From NCBI RefSeq assembly GCF_004379255.2, contig NC_056047.1, positions 21,900,293-21,964,292 on the forward strand: a DNA stretch of 64,000 bases. Direction: 5' to 3'. Position numbers and translations under genes: made by a program. Under the pieces are notes generated by a model. The model was given only the letters and a program-made list of their open reading frames with translations, did no database searches and had not been told where the DNA came from. The DNA comes from Salvia splendens (Eukaryota > Streptophyta > Magnoliopsida > Lamiales > Lamiaceae). Below, piece after piece: positions 32,530 to 44,265 of this stretch; position 1 is the stretch's first letter; every line of letters begins with the position of its first letter.

Positions 32530-33334
32530 GGGCATTGGGAATGGTGGCCGATCGCCACAGCCGATCGATCGGCCACCACATTGCCGCCGATCGGCCTCCA
32601 TTGCAGAGGGAGGGCCGATCGACCTTCTCCAACGCCTCCACCCTTCCGCCGATCAATGGGCTCAGCCAATGCCCCCATCGGCCCTCGATAGACCTCCATT
32701 GCGGAGGCTCGGGCCGATGGCGGAGCCGATTTTTGTTTTTTTATTAATTTTTTAATTTTCTTCTCCTATATAAATAACTCAATCTCCTCTCCTTCATTTC
32801 ACACACCCACATCCTTCTATATTTCACATATTTTCTCACTAGAAATGTTTAATTTCACCCCCAGTTCGGATTCGGATTCGGATTCTGATTCCGATTCCGA
32901 CGTCGGCGAGAGCAACCCAATCATATTCCAGATGTGGGAGCGTGTATCGGAGATTGTTGAACAACAGCGGCAGGGGTTGATGTTTTATTTAAATTCGTTT
33001 CTCGTTGTATTGTGTTTTCTAATATTGTTATACATCGAAGAATGAATTTATTATGTAATTTCATTTATATTATTTAGACATTTATGCTTTATTTAGTTTT
33101 TAAAATGAAATATGTTTTTTTTTATATTTTATGTTGTCTTTAATTATTATTACATTAACAAATATTAAAAGAGTGAAATAAAATAGTGATGATGTGGAAA
33201 TGAGATAGGCTTTGAGATAAACTTTGGTATGTGCTCTCATTTGAGGGAGATAGGCTCTGGGATGGGCCTACTAACGTTGCATTAAAAAATGAAGATAAGC
33301 TCTGAGATGGGCGGATAGGCCCTTATGAATGCCC
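32530..33334. mobile_element. PIF/Harbinger-like non-autonomous element, 805 bp, TSD TAA
   Basis: It starts GGGCATTGGGAATGG and ends CCTTATGAATGCCC, giving a GGGCATT terminal inverted repeat. The flanks are TAA at 32527-32529 and TAA at 33335-33337, the duplication expected for PIF/Harbinger. The interior has a run of CCGATCGG-type motifs and a short open frame at 32845-33045 (FTPSSDSDSDSDSDSDVGES). That acidic start resembles the N-terminus of some Harbinger-related proteins, but the frame stops after 66 codons. Confidence 0.82.
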
Positions 33335-33647
33335 TAATTGGTTGTCTAGCATAATAGCATCACACATTCAAAAAACCGTGTTTGCTCCCGAGAATTTCTA
33401 GTGTCAATTAAAAAAGGCAAAACAAATTTATAATGAAATAGATTGGGACGACTTTCACGTTATTTTAGTTAAGCTCAATAAATATGTCGAATCAAATTTA
33501 TCAGATGTTACATTAATGTGTTTTATGATGGAACTGGAAATTAATATTGCATCGCTCCCTTTTTAAAATTCTAATTATAATTATGGATCCACCACAATTT
33601 CTCAACTTCAAATCTTAACAAACAATGTAGTTTAACCTAAATTTGTC

Positions 33648-34825
33648 TGGCGGGCTCGGAAACGCGCGGATTAAGATTGGATCAAGTTATATGGAGGATA
33701 ACTGAATCGGTTGGACCAGTTAGCAAATTGTCGTTGCCACTTAATCGAATCAATCCTCGAATCGAAACGCGCCAAAGATAATATTTATAACTCCCGATTT
33801 CGCACTACTTTAACAGTAAAGCGGCAAGTTCAGGGTCGATCCCACAGAGAAGTTGGTGTGTCGAGTGTGTGAGTAGTGAACAGGGGGGTTGGCTGCTGCC
33901 ACGCTTTAACTTGGGAGTTTTAACTACAGTTTTTATCTAGGCAGAATTCAAACTAGCTAGCTTGATCAACGGAAATTTAAACATTGGGTCAAGTAAATTG
34001 CAGGTAATAACAGATAAGTAAATGCACGATTTAAAAGAGAGAATAACTTCGATTAAACTAAGATACGATTACAGCATGAAAAATAAACTAAGCTAACACT
34101 TCGAAAATAAAGAAAGCGGTAAACTGAGAAGAATCTCAGCGGGAAACTTAAGTTACGCCGACAGAAATACATATTCTGCAGCGCTCCCTTCGGTCGCCCT
34201 TTTAACTACGCTATCTAAGCTAAACTAGAGATATGAACTAAACTAAGCTAAGAGAGCTGAACTAAGCTAAACTAAGCTAGAGAGCTGGACTAAGATAAAC
34301 TAAGCTAAACTAGGCGGAAAGTAAAGTCTCGAATACTTTCTTGTGGTGGCGCAGCCTCTATTTATAAGCTCGATTCGGCCTCCAGCTGGATAACGATCTT
34401 GACAGGGAATATTCACTCATGCAGAGGATGAGCGACTCATTGATTGCTACGTGCTCTTTCTTCTAGAATAACGACGCTTTTGGATAACAAATTTCTGATC
34501 GATTCGTCCTGGCGTCTTCACAAGCTAGCACGTGTCCCCTTCTAGAACGTCGTCCTGGGTAACAGAATGGTGCGCCACATCCAGCTCATTTCCTCACGTT
34601 TTCCTTCTAGAAACCAGCGGTCCCCACTTTAACTACTTGACCTCGCCCCTTGATCAACTCCCCCGATTTTTGGCCTTTTTCGCCTTTTGTACGTACTTGA
34701 TTAGTTCGGCCTTGCTGCCTTGGACAAGTAGCATTTCTGCACATTTTAACACTTGTTTGCGCGATAAACCGATCAAGTAGTATATGTTTTACCCCCAAAA
34801 CCGATGCATGAAATGAGCCTTATCA
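33648..34825 (-). repeat. 3' LTR of minus-strand Athila element, 1178 bp
   Basis: On the minus strand it starts TGATAAGGCTCATTTCATGC and ends GAGCCCGCCA. It contains the GTGGGATCGACCCTGAAC motif that also occurs in the other Athila LTR. Open frames inside it recur in the partner LTR and are not genes. Confidence 0.95.
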
Positions 34826-36234
34826 AACTGCTCACACTTAAAACATACTTGTCCTCTAGTATAAAGAGAAAGAAAAAGAAAGAGAAAAAGATAAGGCAAA
34901 TTTCAGGCATGGTTTACTTATTTCACAAGCAAAAGAAAGAAGAACAAGAACTAAAAACACGTATTCACATGTATGCATTGGACCGAATAATTTTCCAACA
35001 ATCATACCCGAGGTCGAGGTCATACCATTAACCAGTAGCTTATGTTTTTTGTTTTTTCGCTTCTGCTTGATTAAGGAGTCAGCTTGTCAAGATTGCTCAA
35101 TTTAAAAACCACTGTTGGATTCACTCAGTCACTCATTTCTCACCAGAGATGTTAGGACTGTTCACTCGGTGTTGCTACAAATTTAATACTTTGAATCGAA
35201 CTGCACAAGATAGTTCCTTAAGGTCTTTGTTTCGGGTTGTAACATGGCTCAGGGGTAGTAACTTGTTAGGGTAGGGTCCTAGGGGTTCTAAGTTTAAAAG
35301 GGAAAATCACATGAATCAAAAAGCCAAAGATTTGACTAAACTTGCTGGATCAAATTTGGGGTGTTTATTTCTTCTTCCACTTGATGCTCCTTCTCGGTCA
35401 ATGTTGACCCTTAGCCTTATAACTTTCGGCTTTATTTTATTTTTTTCTTGGGTAGGTTGCAACTATTTCCTGCCTCTTTCTTTTCTTAAACCTTTTCTCA
35501 ATTTTTTTATATGATCAACCTGATTGTCTAACTTGATCGACCCGGCTACCTTTTAAATTTTTTTTATTCTATTGCTATCCCCTTTTGTTCCCCTTGATAA
35601 ATTTCATCTCCTTGACCCTCTTCCCTCATGTGATACGAAAATTTTTGGTTTTAAGGTTTCAAAGAATGGGTAAGAGTGTATGGGCTCAAAGTGGCTAACT
35701 AAGGGGTGCATTTAGTAATGAGGGTGGTCGTGGAACGAAGGAAGAAAAACGGCTCAACTGGTTAAATCCTAATGCCTTTAGTCCTCACTACTTGTGCAAT
35801 TTTCATCTCAATATTAAAAGTTAGCCTCTCGTAATTTTTCTTTTGTAAAGAGTAGTAGAAAGTGTTATACTTTTGGCTTATAACTCACATATAGAGAGGC
35901 TTCACAGTTGGTTTAGAAATTGACCGATTCCATCATACTTGAGTCATTCAAATTGATCAAGTTTTCGCAATCAAGTTTTACATGTGAGCGTACTGAATCA
36001 TTTCTCTAACTCTTCCACGAAGTAATCAAGTCTTTCATTTATCCAATTTCATGCATATTTCCTATCTTATTGCTATCTAAAATTTGTAATATTTGAAAAA
36101 TTTTAGCATGAATGAATTTTCTGTAACTAACCCGTCCCCCCTCACCACTGCATATGAGCTCGTCCTCGAGGGACTGGATGCAGTGGAAAGAAGGGTTAGG
36201 TACATGCAATTTACACAAAAACAAACAAGGGAAA

Positions 36235-36273
36235 CTTCTCACACTTAGACCAAGCATTGGGCTAAGTGTGAGG
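36235..36273 (-). promoter_or_regulatory. stem-loop 2 after third ORF of minus-strand Athila
   Basis: The arms CTCACACTTAG and CTAAGTGTGAG are exact reverse complements around a short loop. The same structure occurs twice in each of the two Athila elements. Confidence 0.6.
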
Positions 36274-36372
36274 CGGTGCCAATAATCAAAACATGCTAAG
36301 AAACACAGAAAAACGGAAACCAAAACAGATATGGGCAGACGAACAAAACAGATAGCAAAAGTGGACATGCAT

Positions 36373-36410
36373 ACTTCTCACACTTAGACCCAATATAGGT
36401 CTAAGTATGG
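36373..36410 (-). promoter_or_regulatory. stem-loop 1 after third ORF of minus-strand Athila
   Basis: The arms CACACTTAGACC and GGTCTAAGTATG are complementary with one mismatch. It lies about 100 bp after the stop of the third ORF. Confidence 0.55.
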
Positions 36411-36505
36411 TGTGGAGCAGAATAACAGTTATACATACCCAAAAAAAACAAATAAAACTAAAAAAGTTTTGGAACTTGAAATGAGTAGAGATCGGGGGGG
36501 TATAC

Positions 36506-37534
36506 TCAATGCTTGCGGAGCTGACTGGGGGACGCTGAGGGTGGCCTAGAGGATGGCGGGTGCCAAGGTGGAGGAGAGCTTGCAGAGGGAAGTGGTGTTT
36601 GCATAGCGAGGGTCAGCTGGCAAATAGCCTGCAGAACCCTGGACTGAGAGACCAGTTGGGTGTCCGAATTTGCTACTAGCTGCGTCAGCATTTGCTCCAT
36701 GCGGAGTCTCCATTCATTTGTAGCACGTGCAGCCTCCTCTGGTTCTGCTACATTTGCTAGCTCCAACCTCTGCCTTGGCTGCCTGTCGGGGCTCGCCGGT
36801 TGATCTGTTATCCTCCTCCTTCTCTCGCGTCTGACCTCCTCTAGCTCTTCTCGTCTGTCCTCCTGTTGTTCTGCCTGCTTCTCCTTCCGAGCCTTTGAGA
36901 TGAAGCGATGTTTTCCGTCACGCAGTCGTTCGAGCGCCTGAATTCTTACAAATAAATCAATGTTAAACAGTTCAGGTTTTGGGCAGCGATCGGGAAGCTC
37001 CACACCCTCCTGGAATTCCAGGGTCCAATTTCGCCTTAGGTATGCTCCGAGAAGGTGGCAGACGTTGAGGTGGCGGGCGGGGCGATTGGCAATCTGACTT
37101 ATCGAGTGGGTAATCCAATAGCCCAGGTGCACTCTCCTTTGGTCCTTCATGCACCACATGAAATAGAGCTCGGCTAGAGTAAGAATTGACAATGTATTTG
37201 CTTGGCCCAGGAGGTTGCAGGCTAGGAAGGCTTGGGCAAGGCGAAGGGCCGGATCAGCAATATGGTCCGCTCTGGACTCAGACGCTTTAAACTCGTCGTG
37301 ATATCTATATCAGAGGGAAAACTTCGGAGGATTCTCGTCAAGCGCCGTTGTGGAGCGGTGGTTGGTGTAGGTGGGCTAGGGTTTTCTATATGGGTTTGTG
37401 AGGCAGTTTCTTGGTTACCATTATCAGCACTGGAACTGGAAGAGGAGGATGAAGTTGAGAGTTGTTTGAGCAGCATTTTTACTGGTAATGTAGGTTTCGG
37501 TGAAGAAGATGATGTTCTGGGAAAAGAGGTTTGA
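36506..37534 (-). pseudogene. Athila third ORF (envelope position), shortened and frameshifted
   Basis: The C-terminal part is open from 37192 to 36506. It contains LAELYFMWCMKDQRRVHLGYW, ARHLNVCHLLGAYLRRN, a charged coiled-coil-like segment (EEVRRERRRR) and a Pro/Ser-rich tail. The nested element's third ORF has the same core (DLYFTWCM, VHLGYWLAQ, CHLLGAYLQRN). The N-terminal piece (37476-37222, poly-Ser then ETASQTHIENPSP) is in another frame. Compared with the nested copy, several hundred residues between the N-terminus and the core are missing. This ORF lies where Athila elements are said to carry an envelope-like gene, but I see no signal peptide or membrane segment. Its function is unknown. 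Confidence 0.7.
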
Positions 37535-38120
37535 TCTTGAGGGAATTTTTGGTGAGAGCAAAAAGGAAAGAGAGACAGGCGGCTTAGGTAAAACTAATTT
37601 GCGGATCTGAAATCTGCCTTTTATAATGATATTGCGACTATTGGGATTCTCCACTGTTGAGATCCCTGCGACTTTTCAAGTGCGGGCGCGCCTTTTCAGA
37701 GTGCCAGCTGGCCTAGCTTCTCTGATACGCTTCGTTCCTCTCTCCAGGGTGTCCTTTCACTGTGTCGGATGGCGCTTCCTGACACCTTTTCAGTGGCTGC
37801 GCACATCCTTTCATCTCCTGCCCTGCTCAACTTAATCGTTGTACCACCAATTAAATTTGAAATGCACTGATCAAGTGGACAATTAATTCTTAGTGAAACT
37901 TAATTAGCTCCACTTGATCAGTCTTCCTCCTTTCTTCCATCTTTTTAACTTGAATAATAATAAATAAAAAATAAAACTTACTAAAAGCTATTTACACTAA
38001 TTCCTAAGGGTTTTTTGACCGGGTCCCCCTAGGGTGTCACTTGATCAGTTTAATAGATTGAGACTTTTCCGCTTGATCAAGTAGACTACCTATGAGTACC
38101 TGATCATTCCCTTTGCCTGA
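37535..38120 (-). other. spacer between integrase and third ORF
   Basis: Non-coding, AT-rich in its left half in the order of transcription. It corresponds in position to 47413-48003 of the nested element. Confidence 0.6.
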
Positions 38121-39458
38121 TTACTGGAGAGAGTTAGGCATGAGTAGTGGAATGTCGTCCACCACAAATACCTCCATTCCTTCTCTGTATGGCTTTACCC
38201 TATGACCATTCACCATAAAGGAAGGCGAATCTGAATCGCCTCCCTGGAGTTCGATTGCACCATTCGCTCGGACGGCGACAATGGTATAGGGACCTATCCA
38301 CCTTGATTTGAACTTCCCTGGCATCAATTTCAGCCTGGACTGAAATAGCAACACTTTCTGGCCTACTTTGAGCTCCTTCTTACGGAGATTCTTATCATGC
38401 CACATCTTCGTCTTTTCTTTATACCACATAGCAGAGTCGTAGGCATCCAGACGGAGCTCATCAAGCTCCTGTAGTTGCATTCTTCTTTCTGCAGTCCCTG
38501 CGTCGGTATTCATATTCATTTCCTTGATGGCCCAGTAAGCTTGATGCTCCACTCCCACCGGCAGATGGCACATATTTCCAAATACCAGCCGGTATGGGGA
38601 CATTCCTATAGGCGTTTTGAAAGCGGTCCTGTATGCCCAGAGTGCGTCCTCCAGGCGACGGCTCCAGTCCTTCCTCGTGGGATTGACTGTCTTCTCTAGG
38701 ATAGCCTTTATCTCTCTATTAGAAACCTCAGCCTGACCATTGGATTGCGGGTGATAAGGTGTGGATAGGCGGTGGTGGACTCCATACTTCCGCATCAAGG
38801 CTTCAATAGTTCTGTTTACGAAATGAGTTCCTTGGTCAGAGATGATAGCCCGTGGTACCCCGTATCGGGTAAATATGTTTGATTTCAAGAACTTCGCTAC
38901 TTCTCTGGACTCACACGTCCTAGTTGCCTTTGCCTCAATCCATTTGGACACATAGTCCGCTGCCACTAGTATATAGAGATTGCCTTCAGACGCAGGAAAG
39001 GGTCCCATAAAGTCCATTTCCCATACATCAAATATTTCACAGACAATAATGGGGTTTTGAGGCATCTCGTCTCTAGTAGATATCTCTCCAGTAAGTTGGC
39101 ATCGAGGGCACTTCTTGCAGAACTCATAAGCCTCCCTATGGATGGAAGGCCAGTAAAACCCGCTATCAAGTATTTTCCTTGCTGTTTTCTTCGGTCCAAA
39201 GTGCCCACCGCAAGCCAGTGCGTGGCAGTGGATCATCACATCTTCCTGTTCCCACTCTGGAATGCATCGTCGGATTACTTGATCTGCCCCCATTTTCCAT
39301 AGGTAAGGATCGTGTCAATAGAAGTATCGGGAATCGCTTTTAAGCTTTAGCTTCTGTGCTCTTGTAATCTCATCACTTCTAGGTAACTAGCCCGTTACCA
39401 AGTAGTTGGCCATGTCCGCGAACCATGGCTCCTTTCTCGTGTTCTGTCCCTTGCTTCT
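38121..39458 (-). pseudogene. Athila integrase, broken at its start
   Basis: The open frame 39293-38121 (390 residues) contains the HHCC zinc domain ([19 protein letters not shown] to CKKCPRCQ). The DDE core follows with WEMDFMGPF (Asp), IISDQGTHF (Asp) and [12 protein letters not shown] (Glu). The C-terminal module includes [13 protein letters not shown]. All catalytic residues are present. Between 39458 and 39294 the link to RNase H has stops (after DQGN, after NYLVTG and after SRYFY), so no continuous polyprotein could be made. Confidence 0.9.
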
Positions 39459-42191
39459 CTAGTTACCTTGATCAACTCCTTCCGCTTGGTTGATCCACCG
39501 GCATTCAGGTGATGACTCGATCAGGCAGAGATGCTCTTCAGGGAAAGCGTCTGGAATTGCTTCTTCATTGTCCTTTTGCAAAATTCGACTTAGGTGATCT
39601 GCCACCTTGTTCTCACATCCTTTCTTATCCAATGCTTCCCAATCAACTTCCTGTAGAAGGAGTACCCACCTGATTAACCGCGGCTTTGACTCCTTTTTTG
39701 CTAAGAGGTATTTGATGGCCGCATGATCTGTATAAACAATTACTTTGGAACCAAGCAAGTATGGTCTGAACTTTTCAAACGCGAAGACTACCGATAGCAT
39801 CTCCTTTTCGATCACATCATAGTTCTTTTGTGCCTGATTCAGAGTTTTGGAGGCGTAAAAGATGACATAACTCTTCCCTTCGATTTTCTGACCTAATACT
39901 GCCCCCATAGCATAGTCACTAGCATCGAACATCACCTCAAAGGGGTGATTCCAGTCGGGGACACGTATTATTGGAGAGCTTATCAATCGATCTTTTAGAA
40001 ATTGGAACGCGGCTTTGCAAGCATCTGAGAACTCAAAGTCGACCTCGTTCTGAAGAAGTCGTGTCAGTGGATGGGCTATCTTTGCGAAATCTTTTATGAA
40101 TCGTCTATAGAACCCAGCGTGCCCCAGAAAGGCTCCGATCTCCTTCTGGTTGGTAAGATATGGAAGTTTTGCAATGACCGCTATCTTTGCTGGGTCGACC
40201 TCGATCCCTCTGCTTGACACTATGTGGCCAAAGACTAATCCTTCGGTAACCATAAAATGGCATTTCTCGAAATTCAGAACCAAGTCCTTCTGGCGGCATC
40301 TTTCCAATACCCTATTCAGACTATGCAGCCCTTGATCAAAATCATCCCCATAGACAGTAAAATCGTCCATGAAAATCTCAATGCAGTCCTCCAATAGGTC
40401 TGAGAAAATGCTCATCATGCATCTCTGGAAGGTACCTGAGGCGTTACAGAGGCCAAAAGGCATTCTCCTGTAAGTGTAACTGCCAAAAGTGCAGGTGAAC
40501 GTTGTCTTCTCCTGGTCTTCTGGATTCACAGCAATCTGGAAATAGCCACTATAACTATCCAGGAAACTGAAGTACTGCTTCCCTGCCAACTTCTCCAACA
40601 TTTGATCAATGAACGGCAGAGGGAAGTGATCCTTCTTCGTAGCTTGGTTCAGCTTCTTGTAATCTATGCACATTCTCCATCCAGTAACTGGCCTTGTCGG
40701 GATTAGCTCTTTTTTTTCATTTTTTACCACTTGAATCCCTCCTTTCTTAGGCACCATGTGCACTGGGCTGACCCAGTTACTGTCGGGAATGGAATAGATA
40801 ATCCTGATTGAAACCAACTTGACGATTTCCTTTAGCACCTCTTCCCTCATGTTGGGGTTGAGTTTCCGTTGTTGGTCGCGGTGTGGCTTGGCTCCTTCCT
40901 CCAGTCGGATGTGATGCATGCATAAGTCCGGGCTGATGCCTACCAAATCTGTCAGCTTCCAGCCGATGGCCCTCTGATTCCTTCTTAATACTTCCAGCAA
41001 TCTGTCTTCCTGCCCCTGGGTTAATTGATTGTTGATGATGACAGGCTTGGTTTCATCTTTACCCAGGTAGGCGTACTTTAGATGTGCGGGAAGGGGTTTT
41101 AACTCTTTTGCAGGTTTTGGTTCTTCATTGGGCAGAGGGTTTTCTGCTGTGTCTATTTCCAGTAGCTCGCCTTGATCATGCCGCTTCGCTAGGCTAGATA
41201 CTTGAGCTGTCCCACTTGACCCAGCTGGATTTGGGCGCTCGCAAAAATCATTTATTGCACTTGCGACGGCTTGATCGTCCATTTCTCCGACCTTCATGGT
41301 CTCAAACCATTCTTCCACTTCCTTTTCGACTTCCTTATCTGCGGCGGAGTCAGTGAACTGCCTTTTTAAAAATTCTTCCTCCAAATACTCCTGTACCAAG
41401 GGCTCAGTCACATCGATGGAGTACACGTTATCTCCGTCGGCTGGCCTTTTCATGGCCTCATCAATATTGAACGTATACTGTTCTCCTTTGAAATCTAGGC
41501 TGATCGTTCCATTCCGTACGTATATGATAGTGCTGGCTGTGGACAAGAACGGCCGTCCTAGTAGGACTCCGCTTGACTCCTTTGTTGCGGGCTCCGTCAT
41601 CTTGATTACGAAGAAATCAGCTGGGTACAGAAAGTTATTTACCTTAACAATAACATCTTCCAAAATTCCTTCCGGGTGAATACATGATCTGTTAGCCAGC
41701 TGTATCATTATATCCGTGTCGACTAGCTTTGCCTTTCCCAGCCGTTGATAGATGGAGTATGGCAGAACATTGATAGATGCCCCACGGTCGCACATGGCGT
41801 GCTCCACCTGGATGTCTCCGATTGAAATTGGGAGCGTGAACATTCCTGGGTCAGTCTTCTTTGAAGGGAGGTCATTCCGTTGGATCACGGCAGAGACAGT
41901 TTCATCTGCAATCATTCTACCCTCCTCATTGACTTTCCCTGCCAGGTAGTCTTTAATAAACTTGCTGACATGGGGCATTTTAAATGCCGTTAAGAGTGGT
42001 ACTTTTACGTCCACATCTTTGAACACACTCGCCACGTCGATTGTGGCATCCTTCCTTCTTGCCACCATTCCGCGGTACGGATACGGCTTAACTTTCTCAC
42101 CCCCCCTCTTTCTGATTTCCTTCTGAGGTTTCATCTCCCACTTTTTCCTTGTCTTTCTCTTCCTTCTCTTCACGGTTTGGTCCAGGATCAA
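39459..42191 (-). pseudogene. Athila pol: protease, reverse transcriptase, RNase H
   Basis: An open frame of 910 residues. The protease has CDRGASINVLP about 130 residues in, where these elements usually have D-L-G-A, so Arg follows the catalytic Asp. Reverse transcriptase follows with GWRMCIDYKKLN, MPFGLCNASGTFQ and the catalytic FMDDFTVYG. RNase H has MFDASDYAMG, KEMLSVVFAF and [11 protein letters not shown]. The frame is open to DQGN. It is cut off from gag by a frameshift at a run of seven C (42100-42106) and from integrase by stops, so it is scored as broken although the enzyme domains are intact. Confidence 0.9.
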
Positions 42192-42605
42192 TTGTTTGGG
42201 ACGTCGCAGGATAACTGGGGCCTTGGTAGACCCTTCCCAACCTTAGGGACACTTCGCTAATGTGTTCACGCCCAGGCGGCTGTTCAGTAGCTGGAATTCT
42301 TCCGTCATTTCCCTTTAACTCTCCTAGCGACGTTGCAACTAGAGAAAGTTGTTGTGTCAGCATCTCTAATGTCGCCCGCTGCTCCCTCTGAGTTTCCTAG
42401 ATTTCCTGCATCGCATCATTTGTGTGGTGCGGTACTATCATACTGCTCGAGCTATCATTGGAGTAGCGGTTATATTTCTAATTTGGCGGCCTCCCTCCAT
42501 GGTTGGGCTGCGGGTAGTCAGATCGCTCGTAATGTTCGAGCAGGTATGGCTGATGGTTGTAGAATTGATTACCCTGTTGCTAGCCTCCCCGTTGGTATGG
42601 CGGGA
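42097..42605 (-). pseudogene. Athila gag, C-terminal part (left of nested insertion)
   Basis: This part continues gag from 53681 across the insertion: ...MVTYVP on one side and PYQRGG, QFYNHQPY and TLEMLTQQLSLVATSLGELKG on the other. The segment PATEQPPGRE and LRLGRVYQGP is typical of the Athila Gag tail. There are stops near 42590, 42480 and 42400. The frame ends after GNQKEGG at the seven-C run, where the pol frame takes over. Confidence 0.75.
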
Positions 42606-42944
42606 TGATAAGGCTAATTTCATGCATAGGTCTAGGGGAAAAATTCGTGAATTTACAGGGTCTAACACTTGTTTTAAGCCAGGTGTGTAGAAGGAATCCG
42701 CCAGGTCTAGGAAGGGAAGGCGGTAATCACACGCCCGAGGAAACTGGCGGATAAGTGAACAATGTGCGAAAAATTGCTTAACGGAGGAAACCTCGGAGTT
42801 GAAGGGTACAATAGAGATTTCTACGAAGACTCTAGAAGGTTATGTCCGCATCTATAAAAGGGAGAAGCATGCACGCTGGAGGGAGCTTCTCGGTTGGAGG
42901 CCTCGCTAACAGCCTGTAGCTTAGTTCACTTGGGTTCTTTTCGT
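42606..42944 (+). repeat. truncated 5' LTR of nested Athila
   Basis: It matches the first part of the 3' LTR (52082 onward) with few differences, up to TTGGGTTCTTTTCGT. The next base belongs to gag, so an internal deletion begins here. Confidence 0.93.
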
Positions 42945-43260
42945 CAGTTCTCAGCAGCATATGCAAAACAACCTGCAATCGAATAATGACGTAGTGCACA
43001 AGCTTCAAGATGCTCAACAGGAGCAAAAGGCTGCAATGGATATGCTGGCCAAGCAGTTATCCCAGATAGCCGCTTCTTTGAGTGATATGAGGGGAAATGA
43101 AGGGAAGATTCCCGCCTCCGTAAAGCCACCGGATAGAGCGAATATAAGTCAGATTACCTTGAGATCCGGGAAAGGATATGATGGGCCAGTGGTAAGAACG
43201 AAAGAAGCGACAAGCCCCAAGGAAGGCAAGGACGAGAATACAATTCTTAGCCTAGGAACG
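42945..43260 (+). pseudogene. gag C-terminal remnant of nested Athila
   Basis: The translation from 42961 gives QNNLQSNNDVVHKLQDAQQ, AAMDMLAKQLSQIAASL and KPPDRANISQITLRSGKGYDGP, the Athila Gag tail. The matrix- and capsid-like parts are deleted. A frame change near 43250 separates it from the protease frame. Confidence 0.8.
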
Positions 43261-44222
43261 TGGAGGGAGGAACTTCCTGGGTCAAGGATGACCTTAAGAC
43301 AGGGGATTTGGAGAAACCCTTGCCAAGGTCAGCTGAGCTTTTTTTCCTCGATCCAGATCCGGAGTTGGAGAACGAGGCAGTAAGGGAGGAAACTGGAGAA
43401 TTCTTAGCTGAAAGCTCTACAGGAACAGGGAAGCGACTGAAGCCTTTCCCAAGCCGGGGGGAAGCCAAGAAGAAGAAGGAAGAACCGGTGGACTTCATGG
43501 ATATTTTCAGGAAATTGAAGATTAATCTACCATTTTTACAGGCCTTGAAATTGCCGGTGTTTAGCAAGTTCATCAAGGAATTTATAGCTGGGAAGGCTAG
43601 ACCCAGTGGGAAAATTATGATAGGCGAGAACGTCTCTGCAGTGATTCAAAAGCGGAGGATGCCTTCGAAATGCAATGATCCAGGTATGTTTACCTTACCC
43701 ATCTCTATTGGTGATGTAAAAATCGAGCATGCTATGTGCGATTTAGGTGCATCCATAAATGTGTTACCACTATCTATATACAAGAAGTTAGTAGGGGTAG
43801 GCATGGTGGACACGAAAGTTGTGATCCAATTGGCAGACAGGTCATGCATTTGTCCTGAAGGAGTGCTTGAGAATGTAATAGTAAAGGTACATGACTTCTT
43901 GTACCCAGCTGATTTCCATGTGATTAGAATGAGTGATAATGAATCTGCAGAGTCTGGCGGAGTACTTTTAGGGAGACCCTTCCTGCGTACCGCCAAGACT
44001 ATCATTGATGTTTTTTATGGTACCATCTGCCTTGATTATAATGGGGAGAAATATACATTCAGCATAGATGAGGCAATCAAAAAACCTCTTGACGTCGAAA
44101 ATTTGCATGCTATAGATGTTATTAACCCCTTGGTCCAGGAATACCTTGAGACAGAATTAATGCGGGAACAGATCGAGAATTCCGAGATGAGTCATGCCAT
44201 TGATAGAGAAGTAGCTAGTTAG
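43260..44222 (+). pseudogene. Athila protease region
   Basis: An open frame of 320 residues. It holds FLQALKLPVFSKFIKEFIAG, VSAVIQKRRMPSK, the active-site segment CDLGASINVLP, and GGVLLGRPFLRTAKTIID. This is the usual Athila protease block upstream of reverse transcriptase. The active site has the family form D-L-G-A, unlike the minus-strand copy (D-R-G-A). A TAG at about 44220 ends the frame early. Confidence 0.85.
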
Positions 44223-44265
44223 TGTCAAGCAATGAACACGAGTGAGTTATCAGATGATGAGCTAG

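Larger units (their letters stand above)
34826..36505 (-). other. 3' untranslated part of minus-strand Athila element
   Basis: Non-coding sequence lies between the third ORF and the 3' LTR. Two stem-loops sit close to the ORF (36235-36273 and 36373-36410). Next to the LTR the minus strand reads GAGGACAAGTATG and then TTTAAGTGTGAGCAGTT, nearly identical to the same place in the nested Athila. No classic purine tract directly precedes the LTR. Confidence 0.7.

Noticed and set aside
34532..34780. 82-codon frame repeated at 56083-56331
   Set aside because: It lies inside both Athila LTRs and has no domain. The repetition comes from LTR duplication.
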